64,000 nucleotides of DNA, from contig NZ_JAFBEO010000001.1 in NCBI RefSeq assembly GCF_016908785.1, forward strand, positions 434,001-498,000, written 5' to 3'. How positions within the stretch are numbered: the stretch's first letter is position 1; each line of letters begins with the position of its first letter. This document shows, piece after piece, positions 8,249-16,574 of this stretch. The notes under the pieces are model-generated. The model did not search any database, was not told where the DNA came from, and saw only the letters and a program-made list of their open reading frames with translations. A program made the position numbers and the translations under genes. This DNA comes from Weissella uvarum. GTDB taxonomy: Bacteria > Bacillota > Bacilli > Lactobacillales > Lactobacillaceae.

Positions 8249-9295
8249 ATGGTACAAGCAAAATCTGCATTTTGGCAGAATATTGTCGATGCTGCACAAC
8301 AGCATCCGGCCGTAGAAGGATTAGATAAGCTTCCTTTCTTTACTCTCGCCCCCATGGAAGCGGTCACTGATACCGTTTTCCGGCGCGTTGTCGCAAAAGC
8401 CGCGGCGCCCGATGCATTCTATACTGAATTCACCAACGCTCGTAGTATTTCACATCCTAAAGCTAAATTCACTGTTCAAGGCCGCCTATTTTTTGTTCCT
8501 GAAGAACAGACACCCATTGCCCAACTCTGGGGTGATCGCCCAATTGACTTCGAACTCGGCGTTGCTGATTGTAAAGCGCGCGGTTTTGAAGCCGTTGATA
8601 TCAACATGGGGTGCCCTGATTCTACTGTCATTAAAAACGGTGGGGGCTCTGGCTTAATTAAAGACCCTGACCGGGCTGCTGAATTAATTGCAGCGGCCAA
8701 GACAGCTGGCCTACCTATTTCAGTTAAAACCCGCCTTGGTTTCAATAAACTTGATACTTTCCGTGAATGGATTCCATTCTTACTTAAGCAAGATATCCAA
8801 GTGCTCACAATTCATCTCCGCACACGAAAGGAAATGTCAAAAGTACCAGCGCACTTTGAATTTATCGATGAAATTCTAAAAATGCGTGACGAAATTGCTC
8901 CTGATACCTTAATCCAAATCAATGGTGATATTAAAGATCGTCAACAAGGATTAGAATTAGCCAAAGCACACCCTGGCATTGATGGGATTATGATTGGTCG
9001 TGGAATTTTTGAAAGCCCCTTTGCTTTTGAAGACACCCCTGTTGAACATACACTAGATGATTCATTAAATCTTTTGCGGATGCAATTAGATTTACATGAT
9101 GAGTTTGATGCTCAATTCGGACCTACTAATTTCCAAAAACTCAAGCGTTTCTTCAAGATTTATGTCCGTGGCTTTTCATATGCCTCTGACTTACGAATTG
9201 CACTTATGGAAACAAAGTCTACTGATGAAGTTCGTCAAATCTTAAATGATTTCGATCAGCAATGGCAAGAAAAAAAGCAGAACAAAAATGAATAA
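8249..9295 (+). CDS. dus: tRNA-dihydrouridine synthase
   Basis: FMN-dependent reduction of uridine to dihydrouridine in tRNA D-loops. 348 residues, a TIM-barrel Dus protein. The FMN-binding start FFTLAPMEAVTDTVFR (about 30-45) and the catalytic MGCPDSTVIKNGGGSGL (Cys122) are clear, followed by ISVKTRLGF and GIMIGRGIFESPFAF near the phosphate site. The Dus subfamily (A, B or C type) is not resolved by eye. Monocistronic with its own terminator. Confidence 0.93.
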   Translation: MVQAKSAFWQNIVDAAQQHPAVEGLDKLPFFTLAPMEAVTDTVFRRVVAKAAAPDAFYTEFTNARSISHPKAKFTVQGRLFFVPEEQTPIAQLWGDRPIDFELGVADCKARGFEAVDINMGCPDSTVIKNGGGSGLIKDPDRAAELIAAAKTAGLPISVKTRLGFNKLDTFREWIPFLLKQDIQVLTIHLRTRKEMSKVPAHFEFIDEILKMRDEIAPDTLIQINGDIKDRQQGLELAKAHPGIDGIMIGRGIFESPFAFEDTPVEHTLDDSLNLLRMQLDLHDEFDAQFGPTNFQKLKRFFKIYVRGFSYASDLRIALMETKSTDEVRQILNDFDQQWQEKKQNKNE

Positions 9296-9300
9296 CAAAA

Positions 9301-9337
9301 AGCGCCTTTGGTTGTAAAACCAAAGACGTTTTTTTAT
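9301..9337 (+). terminator. Terminator of dus
   Basis: GTCTTTGGTT-type stem (GCCTTTGGTT / AACCAAAGAC) with a GTAA loop, then seven T. It overlaps the 3' end of the convergent brkB-like gene. Confidence 0.8.
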
Positions 9338-10188
9338 TTATTAATAAAGTCACGATCTTCAAGCAAGGATGTAATCCATGCAATCATAATCTGAGCAATC
9401 ACCATAATCACCGCAATCACATTAAGATATATCAACAAGACTAACAATGAACTCAAAGATTGATAAAAACTAACATTCTTTAACGCATGTGATGTATAAA
9501 TACCAAATAGTGAATTTAATATGAAAATTAGCGCAATTTCAATTAACGATCCTAAAACCACTGGTTTCCAATGCATTTTTTCTGCTGGAATCACGTAATT
9601 AAACAATGACAATAAAATAACCAACGCAATAAAAGTATAGATGCCACTTTGTGACGCAATCTTCTTCAAAATGTCCAATCCTGAAATTGATGGTAGCATT
9701 TTAACCACCGTTGGTAAAATCGAATTCATCGCAATCACAGCAATTGAGGCTAATAGCAAAACCAGCATCCATAGAAAGCTCATAATCCGTGTTAATATGC
9801 CATTCTCTTCTGCATTAGAACCATAAATCGCATTGAACGCTTTACGAATTGTCGACAAAATACTACTTGCACTCCAAATCGCTACAATTACTGAAAGTGA
9901 AAGGGTACCAACACCTCCACTTAAAACTGAATCAACAATTGGAATCACAATATTTGCGACGCCAGTTGGCATTTGCAATTTCATCGTTTCATGAATTTGA
10001 CCTTTGTCAACGCCAAGCAGACTAACCACTGACCCAATCGTCATAATCAAGGGTACCAATGACACAATCGTATAATAAGCAATTGTTGGACCAACCATTG
10101 TCGCATTACCACGCTGCCAATAAATCGCTAACTGAGGGAGATTCCACTTGTTAGCAAAGTTTTTGAGTTTGTTAACCCACTCCTTCAT
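9334..10188 (-). CDS. YihY/BrkB family inner membrane protein
   Basis: A 284-residue membrane protein with about six membrane helices. Conserved features of the YihY/BrkB (UPF0761) family include GPTIAYYTIVSLVPL at about 33-47, IWSASSILSTIRKAFNAIYG at about 105-124, and MHWKPVVLGSLI before the last helices. The molecular role is unsettled in the family (transport or export has been suggested); it is not an RNase. Last gene of a three-gene minus-strand unit with the 76-aa protein and the hydrolase. Confidence 0.85.
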   Translation of the reverse strand: MKEWVNKLKNFANKWNLPQLAIYWQRGNATMVGPTIAYYTIVSLVPLIMTIGSVVSLLGVDKGQIHETMKLQMPTGVANIVIPIVDSVLSGGVGTLSLSVIVAIWSASSILSTIRKAFNAIYGSNAEENGILTRIMSFLWMLVLLLASIAVIAMNSILPTVVKMLPSISGLDILKKIASQSGIYTFIALVILLSLFNYVIPAEKMHWKPVVLGSLIEIALIFILNSLFGIYTSHALKNVSFYQSLSSLLVLLIYLNVIAVIMVIAQIMIAWITSLLEDRDFINK

Positions 10189-10200
10189 TCCTAACTCCTT

Positions 10201-10216
10201 TGTTTCACATGAAACA
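10201..10216. promoter_or_regulatory. parS-like 16-bp palindrome
   Basis: TGTTTCACATGAAACA: one base from the palindromic ParB-binding consensus TGTTTCACGTGAAACA. It lies between two genes of an operon. Confidence 0.5.
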
Positions 10217-10217
10217 T

Positions 10218-10448
10218 TTACCCATTGTTTTGGCCATCTAGATAATCCTTAACATAGTGATAAAAGCTCACCACCAATGAAAAGAAGTCCAAACCTGGGA
10301 AGAAAATAATATACATCCATTTTGTTGTTGCATCCATGGGTTTAAACATGGTACTAAACAACATATACATTAAGATATCAATCAATAATGAATATAAAAG
10401 CTGTCGTGGAGAAGCCCTTAAAAAGGTTCCTCGTGCTGAATTAAACAT
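10218..10448 (-). CDS. Small membrane protein, unknown function
   Basis: 76 residues with two hydrophobic segments (about 18-34 and 42-64) and a charged C terminus. It starts one base after the hydrolase stop and is followed by the brkB-like gene after 29 bases, so it sits inside the operon. Family not recognised. Confidence 0.6.
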   Translation of the reverse strand: MFNSARGTFLRASPRQLLYSLLIDILMYMLFSTMFKPMDATTKWMYIIFFPGLDFFSLVVSFYHYVKDYLDGQNNG

Positions 10449-10449
10449 G

Positions 10450-11352
10450 TTATACCTCTAACCATTTCTTTAAGAAATCTGCTTTTACTTGAGTTAAGTG
10501 TTCACCCATATAATCATCAGGACCATGCACGCCATCTTCAATAATATAATATGGTGTTTTATCGGCCCCAATTTGGTCACGCGCAGCTGCCATCATATTT
10601 ACCGTTTGTTGATATGGTACTACAGGATCTGCTCGGCCCACCATCGCAAGCATTGGTGGTAAATCAGGTGAAAAATAAGTGACCGGATTTACCGCCTCAA
10701 CTAGTTCTGGTACATCTTTAGGGGCTCGTTGTCCAAATAATTGCCCTTGGAAAGAAATTGCTGTCCCCGTTTCTGGATACTTTGATTGCACGCCTGATTC
10801 GGCAAACTGTTCCTTGAATTTATCAAATTCATATGGGCCATACATCGCAATCACGGCTTGCACATCTTCAGAGACATCTGGATATTGACCAAAGTCGAGC
10901 TTTTCCATTGCGTTTACACCATGCGTTGCTGCAGTTGTCACGGCTAATTGAGCCCCTGAAGACTCACCCATCAAAGCAATCTGATTAGGGTTCAAATGAT
11001 ATTTTTCAGCATTCGCCCGGATGTAACGGATCACCGCTTTAACTTCATAAATCTGCGTTGGGAAAGGCGCATCATGCAATAATGAATAATCCATACTGAC
11101 AACTGCAAACCCATCTTGACGTAATAAGCGTAAAGCTGGTTCTAACTTATGTGAGCTTTTATCACCAAAATAAAGACCGCCACCAAAAATATCAATAATG
11201 ACTGGATAAGTTGTAGCCGTTTGGTTTGGTAAATAAATATCTAATTGATGTCGGTTTCCCGCCATATATGGAATATCCAACCACTTTGTCTGAATATCAT
11301 CGACTTTTGCATATGAACGTTGGTAGTTACGATCAATAAATCTTTCGGCCAT
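10450..11352 (-). CDS. Alpha/beta hydrolase (BD-FAE/HSL-like esterase)
   Basis: A cytosolic esterase/lipase-type hydrolase of about 300 residues. Seen: FGGGLYFG in place of the usual HGGG oxyanion element, nucleophile motif GESSGA (Ser in G-E-S-S-G), Asp in GRADPVVP, and His in DGVHGPDD. These give a complete Ser-Asp-His triad. The ATG at 11352 is preferred over an upstream GTG at 11367 because a GGGGGAAAG ribosome binding site precedes it. First gene of an operon with the 76-aa protein and the BrkB-like protein. Substrate unknown. Confidence 0.85.
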   Translation of the reverse strand: MAERFIDRNYQRSYAKVDDIQTKWLDIPYMAGNRHQLDIYLPNQTATTYPVIIDIFGGGLYFGDKSSHKLEPALRLLRQDGFAVVSMDYSLLHDAPFPTQIYEVKAVIRYIRANAEKYHLNPNQIALMGESSGAQLAVTTAATHGVNAMEKLDFGQYPDVSEDVQAVIAMYGPYEFDKFKEQFAESGVQSKYPETGTAISFQGQLFGQRAPKDVPELVEAVNPVTYFSPDLPPMLAMVGRADPVVPYQQTVNMMAAARDQIGADKTPYYIIEDGVHGPDDYMGEHLTQVKADFLKKWLEV

Positions 11353-11424
11353 CCTGCTTTCCCCCACAAAAATTGTTTACTAGCCATTCTACCACTAAAC
11401 CAGACTCCGTTTATACATTGGCAT

Positions 11425-11453
11425 AAAAAAAATCAGTCGATTCCGACTGATTT
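11425..11453 (-). terminator. Terminator of the AAT permease gene
   Basis: AAATCAGTCG / CGACTGATTT stem with a tiny loop; followed by eight T on the minus strand. Confidence 0.85.
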
Positions 11454-11460
11454 ACTTTAC

Positions 11461-12813
11461 TTATAATTTTTTAGGTAAGCGTAGACTAATGACAGTCATA
11501 ATTGCAAACCAGACTAATGCCAATACCGCCGTCAATTGTGTTTCCTTCGTAATCAACAAGATAATGTAAATTCCAATTAAGAACGCAATCGTCAAGTAAT
11601 CAGTGTAAGGTGCCCCAGGCATCTTAAACTTCTTCTCACCATTAGCGTAATCGTCACTCTTACGGAAAACTAAGTGCGATACGACCAACACAGCATAAAT
11701 AACAACGAACGCTGCAGAGGCAACTGATGTAATAATTTCAAATGCGCCATCTGGTGAAACATAATTAATCAACGCTGCAAATCCAATCAATAACGTTGAA
11801 ATCGTAATACCATTAAATGGTAACTTACTCTTATTCAACTTATGGAAACGTGATGTCTCTGGTGTTAGTGAATACAACATCCGACCGGTAGTAAACAAGG
11901 CACTGTTCAAAGATGAAGCAGCTGCTGTCAACACAACGAAATTAATAATTCCAGCTGCTGCTGTGATTCCAATTCCTGAGAAGACTTGCACGAATGGTGA
12001 TTGTGCTGCTGAGTAATTCGTCCAAGGTTGGATACTCATAATGGCAATCAAAGCACCGATATAGAAAATCAAGATCCGCACGATAATAGAATTAATCGCT
12101 TTCGGAATGACCTTGTTAGGATCCTTGGCTTCAGCCGCTGTAATTCCAACGAATTCAATTCCTAGGAAAGCAAAGAAGACCATTTGGAACGCTGACAAAA
12201 TTTGATGTCCATGATGGGCAACAAATCCATATTTCCAAAGATTTGAAAGGCTTGCCACACCAGCAGACGTCTTGGTGTGCATTACCACCATAATAAATCC
12301 AGTTAGAATCATGGCTAGAATGGCAATAATTTTAATCATTGAGAACCAATATTCGGTTTCACCAAAGGCACCCACCGCAATAATATTAATTAAGTACAAG
12401 ACCACTAAGAAACCTAATGCCCAGATCCAAACCGGAATGGTTGGGAACCAGAATTTCATATAAGTTCCAATCGCGGTTAGTTCAGCCATGGCAATCGTGA
12501 CCCAGCCCAACCAATAGGTCCAGCCAATCACAAAACCAGTTCGTAATCCTAAATATTTCTCAATAAAACCAACAAAAGTTGGTTGGTCTGTATCCGTTAG
12601 TAATAATTCACCTAAGGCTCGCATCATCCAGAACATAAACAAGCCTGTAATGATATAAATTAATAGGATTGAAGGTCCAGCCGCACTGATTGACTTTCCA
12701 GCTCCTAAGAACAATCCAGTTCCGATTGTTCCACCTAAGGCGATCATCTCAACATGTCGTCCAGATAGTCCGCGTTCAAATCCTTGCGACGGACCGTCAT
12801 TTTGAGTAGACAT
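11461..12813 (-). CDS. AAT-family amino acid permease
   Basis: 450 residues, 12 membrane segments, plasma-membrane amino acid:proton symporter. It opens with RGLSGRHVEMIALGGTIGTG, the AAT-family signature shared by the GABA, proline, aromatic amino acid and D-serine/alanine/glycine permeases. Similar in layout to the permease at 42112-43470, so the two are paralogues. Ribosome binding site GTGAGGC upstream of the ATG. Monocistronic with its own terminator. Substrate not assignable. Confidence 0.88.
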   Translation of the reverse strand: MSTQNDGPSQGFERGLSGRHVEMIALGGTIGTGLFLGAGKSISAAGPSILLIYIITGLFMFWMMRALGELLLTDTDQPTFVGFIEKYLGLRTGFVIGWTYWLGWVTIAMAELTAIGTYMKFWFPTIPVWIWALGFLVVLYLINIIAVGAFGETEYWFSMIKIIAILAMILTGFIMVVMHTKTSAGVASLSNLWKYGFVAHHGHQILSAFQMVFFAFLGIEFVGITAAEAKDPNKVIPKAINSIIVRILIFYIGALIAIMSIQPWTNYSAAQSPFVQVFSGIGITAAAGIINFVVLTAAASSLNSALFTTGRMLYSLTPETSRFHKLNKSKLPFNGITISTLLIGFAALINYVSPDGAFEIITSVASAAFVVIYAVLVVSHLVFRKSDDYANGEKKFKMPGAPYTDYLTIAFLIGIYIILLITKETQLTAVLALVWFAIMTVISLRLPKKL

Positions 12814-12975
12814 AACTTAAGCCTCACTTTCTCTATTCCATTTTTTTACGCTTATGGCGTACTAGTTAGTTATTCATTATAAATTACTCACATTATTTTG
12901 CAATACATTAACCAAACAGCATTTGTATCTTTGATAAATTTTTAACAAACAACTTTACTTACAATTTTTTTCAAT

Positions 12976-13002
12976 AAAAAAAGACGGAATCCGTCTCTTT
13001 TT
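12976..13002 (-). terminator. Terminator of the AI-2E transporter gene
   Basis: AAAAAGACGG / CCGTCTCTTTTT hairpin with a 3-base loop and T-run on the minus strand. Confidence 0.75.
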
Positions 13003-13011
13003 ACCATGAAT

Positions 13012-14148
13012 TTATTCATTAACCGTTTTTGCTGTTTCATTCGCTGAATCAGATTTATGCACCTTCCAGAGTTGCCAAGCATACACAACCAAAGTCCGTA
13101 CAATCGCGTATGCTGGCACAGCTAGAATCATCCCTGGAATACCAGCAATATTTCCAGCTGCTAACAACAAGACCAAAATTGTTAGTGGATGAATTTGCAA
13201 TGTATTTCCAATAATTTTTGGATAAATGACATTACTATCGATTTGTTGAACAACCAACACAATAATTGTGACAAAGATAAATTGCTTTAAGCCACCTTGC
13301 ATCAAGGCAACAATCGCAGCAGGTATATAACCAATATATGGCCCAACGTATGGAATCATATTAGTTAACCCAGCGACTACTCCCAACAAAAGGGCATACT
13401 CTTGACCAATTAAGAAATAACCAATAGTGGTAAAAACTCCCACAAACAACATTTCGATGGCTTGCCCACTGATATAGTTTGAGATGGTTTTATCTAGACG
13501 TTGCAAAATATCTGCCACTTTTTCTTTATTCTTAGGAGCAAAGAACTTTTGCAAGAATGGAGAAAGCTTATTACCATCCAACAGCATATAAATCGTCATC
13601 ACGGGTACCGTAATGGCAGTAACAACCACTGTGGTTAACGTACCTACTAATGAACCAACACTGTTAGCAGTGCCCATGACAAACTTACCAGCATGCTTTT
13701 GAACTTGGCGTTGAATTTTTCCAAAATCAATTTCCTGGCTCAAGCGTTGAATCATCTCATGATCATTAAGGCTATTTAACCAATGTTGTAACGCAGTAAT
13801 CGTACTTGGCAAGCTAGCCACAATCTTAGTGAGTTGTTGCACCAAACTAGGAATAAACATCAAAGCCGCTAATGCAATAATTGCTAAGAATAAAATCATC
13901 ACAATCGCCACACTCAAGCCACGGCTGAGTTGAAATTTACCAAGCTTTACCTTGTTAAGTAATTTGACCAATGGATTCATCAAATAATACAAGAATCCTG
14001 ATAGCAACAATGGGACAAAAACGGCCCCAATAAACTGTCCAATGGGTTGTAATAAAAACTGTAACTGCGACAAAACCCAAATCAATACGACAATTGCCAA
14101 TACTTCAAGCGTCCAGAATAACAATTTTGATTGTTTCAGACGTTCCAT
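13012..14148 (-). CDS. AI-2E family transporter (UPF0118/YdbI type)
   Basis: 378 residues with about eight membrane segments. The N-terminal pair of helices is followed by a long soluble segment (about 95-170, LTKIVASLPSTI...), then the family core IPVMTIYMLLDGNKLSPFLQKF, GLTNMIPYVGPYIGYIPA and VYPKIIGNTLQIHPLTILVLLL. In this family members have been reported as signal or ion exporters and the substrate differs between them, so none is proposed. Monocistronic; ribosome binding site AGGAGACG close to the ATG. Confidence 0.88.
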   Translation of the reverse strand: MERLKQSKLLFWTLEVLAIVVLIWVLSQLQFLLQPIGQFIGAVFVPLLLSGFLYYLMNPLVKLLNKVKLGKFQLSRGLSVAIVMILFLAIIALAALMFIPSLVQQLTKIVASLPSTITALQHWLNSLNDHEMIQRLSQEIDFGKIQRQVQKHAGKFVMGTANSVGSLVGTLTTVVVTAITVPVMTIYMLLDGNKLSPFLQKFFAPKNKEKVADILQRLDKTISNYISGQAIEMLFVGVFTTIGYFLIGQEYALLLGVVAGLTNMIPYVGPYIGYIPAAIVALMQGGLKQFIFVTIIVLVVQQIDSNVIYPKIIGNTLQIHPLTILVLLLAAGNIAGIPGMILAVPAYAIVRTLVVYAWQLWKVHKSDSANETAKTVNE

Positions 14149-14205
14149 AAATCGTCTCCTCTTCTGATGTTAATAATATTTTTGAATACGAAAAAATCAA
14201 TTCTA

Positions 14206-15093
14206 CTATACAAATAATGCAATAATCAAACCAATTCCCAAAGTAACGGAAATTGCCACCACATTTTTGATAGCCAAGGGGAAGTTTTTCTTTTGTGGAT
14301 CAGCTTGGAAACGCTGCACATTTTTGTAAACCACTGGAATCGAAATCAGAGCTAATAAAGCAGGCCAAGGCAAAATATTTAGTACCACCGCCACTAACAA
14401 TACGAGATAACCAGCAGCGTAGACGTAACCAAACAGCTTTAAAGCCCGTGGCTTTCCTAAATGAGCCACAAGTGTGTGCCGACCTTCAGCCAAATCTTCC
14501 TCATAGTCACCAATATTGTTAGCCAACATAATATCCGCAATCGCAAACCATGCAATCGCCGAAGCTAACATAGCATGCCAGACCAACGTCCAATTAAGTA
14601 ATGGCGCTACATTCACATAAACAGCAGCTAGGAAAATCAAATATCCCATCGTTAAGCCTGAGGCCAATTCACCAAATGGCGTCCGTGATAAGGGCAACGG
14701 CGTTCCAGCATACCAATATGCCACTAAGAAACCAATCAAGCCCATCACTAAGAGGGGCCAACCCGTTCTAGTTACCAGCCATAAACCGATGACTCCCGCA
14801 AAAGCGACTAAGCTTAGCAAAACCACCCAAACTTGCTTTTGCGTATAGCCAGCAGCACCAACAATGTTATTAACACCTTGTTTCCATTCTTCACTCTTAG
14901 CTGAACGATAGTCCTGCAAATTATTCCAAACATTAACGCCCATCTGTAGTGCAAAAGCAACTAAGGCAAACATGACCGCATTCATCCCATTAAATTGATG
15001 ATATTCATTTAATGTCCATAAATAACCCAACAATAATGGTAGGGCACTGGCGACTAATGATTGGATTTCAACCAATTTCAAAAATTGTTTCAC
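14206..15093 (-). CDS. menA: UbiA-family prenyltransferase, probable 1,4-dihydroxy-2-naphthoate polyprenyltransferase
   Basis: Membrane enzyme joining a polyprenyl chain to an aromatic ring, in menaquinone synthesis if MenA. 295 residues, about nine membrane segments. The two Asp-rich prenyl-diphosphate motifs are NVWNNLQDYRSAKSEEWKQG (about 55-75) and DIMLANNIGDYEED (about 187-200), in the MenA form. No other men gene is in the window, so naphthoate may be taken up or made elsewhere. A CcpA-type cre box lies about 48 bases upstream. With the heme uptake operon at 44.7-50.9 kb this fits heme/quinone-dependent respiration (inference). Confidence 0.8.
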   Translation of the reverse strand: MKQFLKLVEIQSLVASALPLLLGYLWTLNEYHQFNGMNAVMFALVAFALQMGVNVWNNLQDYRSAKSEEWKQGVNNIVGAAGYTQKQVWVVLLSLVAFAGVIGLWLVTRTGWPLLVMGLIGFLVAYWYAGTPLPLSRTPFGELASGLTMGYLIFLAAVYVNVAPLLNWTLVWHAMLASAIAWFAIADIMLANNIGDYEEDLAEGRHTLVAHLGKPRALKLFGYVYAAGYLVLLVAVVLNILPWPALLALISIPVVYKNVQRFQADPQKKNFPLAIKNVVAISVTLGIGLIIALFV

Positions 15094-15140
15094 CGTATTT
15101 TCCTCATTTCAAAAACTTATATCTCTCAAATTATGCACCT

Positions 15141-15154
15141 TGATAGCGTTTACA
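15141..15154. promoter_or_regulatory. Candidate cre (CcpA) site upstream of menA
   Basis: TGATAGCGTTTACA, one mismatch to TGWAANCGNTNWCA. Confidence 0.45.
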
Positions 15155-15201
15155 GACAAGCCCCAGTTAGGGAAGCCGACATGCTTGCCCCGCTTCAAAA
15201 T

Positions 15202-15233
15202 AAAAAGGTCATTTGTTGAACAAATGACCTTTA
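15202..15233 (-). terminator. Terminator of the solute-binding protein gene
   Basis: AAAGGTCATTTGT / ACAAATGACCTTT perfect stem; T-run (TTTTTATTTT) on the minus strand. Confidence 0.85.
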
Positions 15234-15249
15234 AATATTTTAGTATTGA

Positions 15250-16074
15250 TTATTTCTTGTCATCGTGATCTTTCTTCACTGACTTACTACCACTTAAGTC
15301 CTTGTCAAAGTACTTCTTAGAAAGCTTCGTCAAAGTACCATCCTTCTTAAGCTTGTCTTGTGCCTTCGTGATGCGCTTTGCCAATTGCTTGTCATCCTTG
15401 TTTAGCATTGGGGCCGCATTTGAACTATCCAAATCCTTCGTTGGGATTGCCTTCAAATCGGTCTTTGGATGTTGCTTCTTATACACACCCCAGGCATCTT
15501 CAGCGTTCAAGGTTGCATCAGCCTTACCAGAGTTCACCAAATCAAGCGATTCAGCAAATCCAGGCGCACTTACGATATTTGCCTTCGCCTTTAAGGCTGC
15601 TTGTCCATAGTTTGATGAAGTTGTTTGAGCCGCCTTCTTACCCTTTAATTGGCTAACCTTATGAATATCTGAATCCTTTTTAACGATAATCACTGCTTGA
15701 GACTTCAAATAGTCACCACCAAAGGCGTAGTGCTTCTCACGTTGCTTGGTTTTACCCATATCATTGTAGACAACGTCATACTTGTTTGAATCCAATCCTG
15801 AAACCAATGAATCAAATTTTGTTTGCACGAAAACTGGCTTAAGGCCCATTTCCTTGGCAACTGCTTTGGCTACTTCAACATCATAACCAACTAACTTACC
15901 AGACTTATCCTTATATGAGAATGGAGCGTAAGTTCCTTCCAACCCAATCGTTAGTTCACCCTTATGCTTTAATTGTGACTTATAAGAATCCGCTGAGGCC
16001 GTATTAGTATACAAACCTAAGCCCAAGACACCAGTAGCAGCAACAGCAACAGTTGTTTTAATTAGTTTATTCAT
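15250..16074 (-). CDS. Family 3 amino acid-binding protein, cystine type, not a lipoprotein
   Basis: Extracellular receptor for a polar amino acid ABC importer. 274 residues. A Sec signal peptide (about 1-28, ending NTASA-DSY) has no lipobox Cys, so it should be released by signal peptidase I rather than lipid-anchored. Mature domain: LTIGLEGTYAPFSYKDKSGK, then GYDVEVAKAVAKEMG, the SBP_bac_3 signature. The C terminus is a Lys/Asp tail and the protein is strongly basic. This matches the BspA/CnBP group of lactobacilli: basic, electrostatically held, cystine-related binding proteins. Divergently transcribed from its permease and ATPase. Cystine is inferred from the family and from Cys codons in the partner operon's leader. 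Confidence 0.82.
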   Translation of the reverse strand: MNKLIKTTVAVAATGVLGLGLYTNTASADSYKSQLKHKGELTIGLEGTYAPFSYKDKSGKLVGYDVEVAKAVAKEMGLKPVFVQTKFDSLVSGLDSNKYDVVYNDMGKTKQREKHYAFGGDYLKSQAVIIVKKDSDIHKVSQLKGKKAAQTTSSNYGQAALKAKANIVSAPGFAESLDLVNSGKADATLNAEDAWGVYKKQHPKTDLKAIPTKDLDSSNAAPMLNKDDKQLAKRITKAQDKLKKDGTLTKLSKKYFDKDLSGSKSVKKDHDDKK

Positions 16075-16202
16075 GATTAATTCCGATCCTTTATTAATTT
16101 TTGATTACAACTATACAAATTCAATAAATTTATTCAGAAAGCCAACATCGTTTGCTTAACATGATCATGATGATTTCTCTTTTCCCTTTTGATTATGCCC
16201 AC

Positions 16203-16231
16203 AGCATAACGATGTTTTTTTAAACTGTCAA
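16203..16231 (-). promoter_or_regulatory. Promoter of the solute-binding protein gene
   Basis: TTGACA, 17-base spacer, TATGCT on the minus strand. A 9-bp inverted repeat AACATCGTT/AACGATGTT brackets the start of the leader that follows. Confidence 0.6.
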
Positions 16232-16344
16232 ACGCTTTTTTAAGCTATCGTCCATCCCTTGATGGGAGATAGCCTGCCGTATCAAGTTTTTTGAGTACTA
16301 ATAAAAAGTTAATAATTTTATTTAGACCAAATCCGGGCGGTTTC

Positions 16345-16373
16345 TTGCTTTTTGTTAGTAAGTTAAATATAAT
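16345..16373 (+). promoter_or_regulatory. Promoter of the cystine permease operon leader
   Basis: TTGCTT, 17-base spacer, perfect TATAAT. Transcription would start near 16380, about 30 bases before the leader peptide ATG. Confidence 0.7.
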
Positions 16374-16406
16374 TAAAGACATATACAAAGCAGTTGGAGG
16401 ACCGAA

Positions 16407-16546
16407 CAGATGCAACATACTTACACACAAACATTAAACTGCATCTGCCTAACGCGCGTTATGCGTTAGGTCGTTTTGGTGAACCATTCGATAGAACGTA
16501 TTAAGCGCGCTAGGACCAATTTAGGATCTTAGGCGCTTTTTCTTTT
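16407..16546 (+). promoter_or_regulatory. Attenuator-like leader with terminator before the ABC permease
   Basis: Pairing options: (1:2) CAGATGCA/TGCATCTG; (3:4) CCTAACGC/GCGTTAGG; (3:5) CCTAACGCGC at 16448-16457 with GCGCGCTAGG at 16505-16514, 9 of 10 paired; (5:6) a 14-bp terminator stem 16503-16538 with bulges at G16509 and A16526, followed by TTTCTTTT. 3:5 and 5:6 exclude each other, so 3:5 can act as antiterminator and 3:4 as anti-antiterminator. The terminator ends 28 bases before the permease start. The direction of control (on or off in low cysteine) cannot be settled by reading. Confidence 0.6.
16410..16469 (+). CDS. Candidate Cys-codon leader peptide (uORF) of the ABC permease operon
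   Basis: A 19-codon ORF, MQHTYTQTLNCICLTRVMR, with a good ribosome binding site (TTGGAGG, 9-10 bases before ATG), placed between the promoter and an intrinsic terminator. Cys codons 11 and 13 (TGC ATC TGC) lie exactly in the right arm of an 8-bp pair CAGATGCA (16407-16414) / TGCATCTG (16440-16447), whose left arm contains the start codon. The next 8-bp hairpin, CCTAACGC/GCGTTAGG (16448-16470), ends on the stop codon. Such overlap of coding and pairing segments is what a translation-coupled attenuator looks like. No homologue is known to me. Confidence 0.55.
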   Translation: MQHTYTQTLNCICLTRVMR

Positions 16547-16574
16547 GCTTAGTGAATTTTGAAAGGACAACATC

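Noticed and set aside
16245-16430. 61-codon minus-strand ORF over the ABC leader
   Set aside because: No ribosome binding site and it covers the TTGCTT/TATAAT promoter and the leader peptide start on the other strand.
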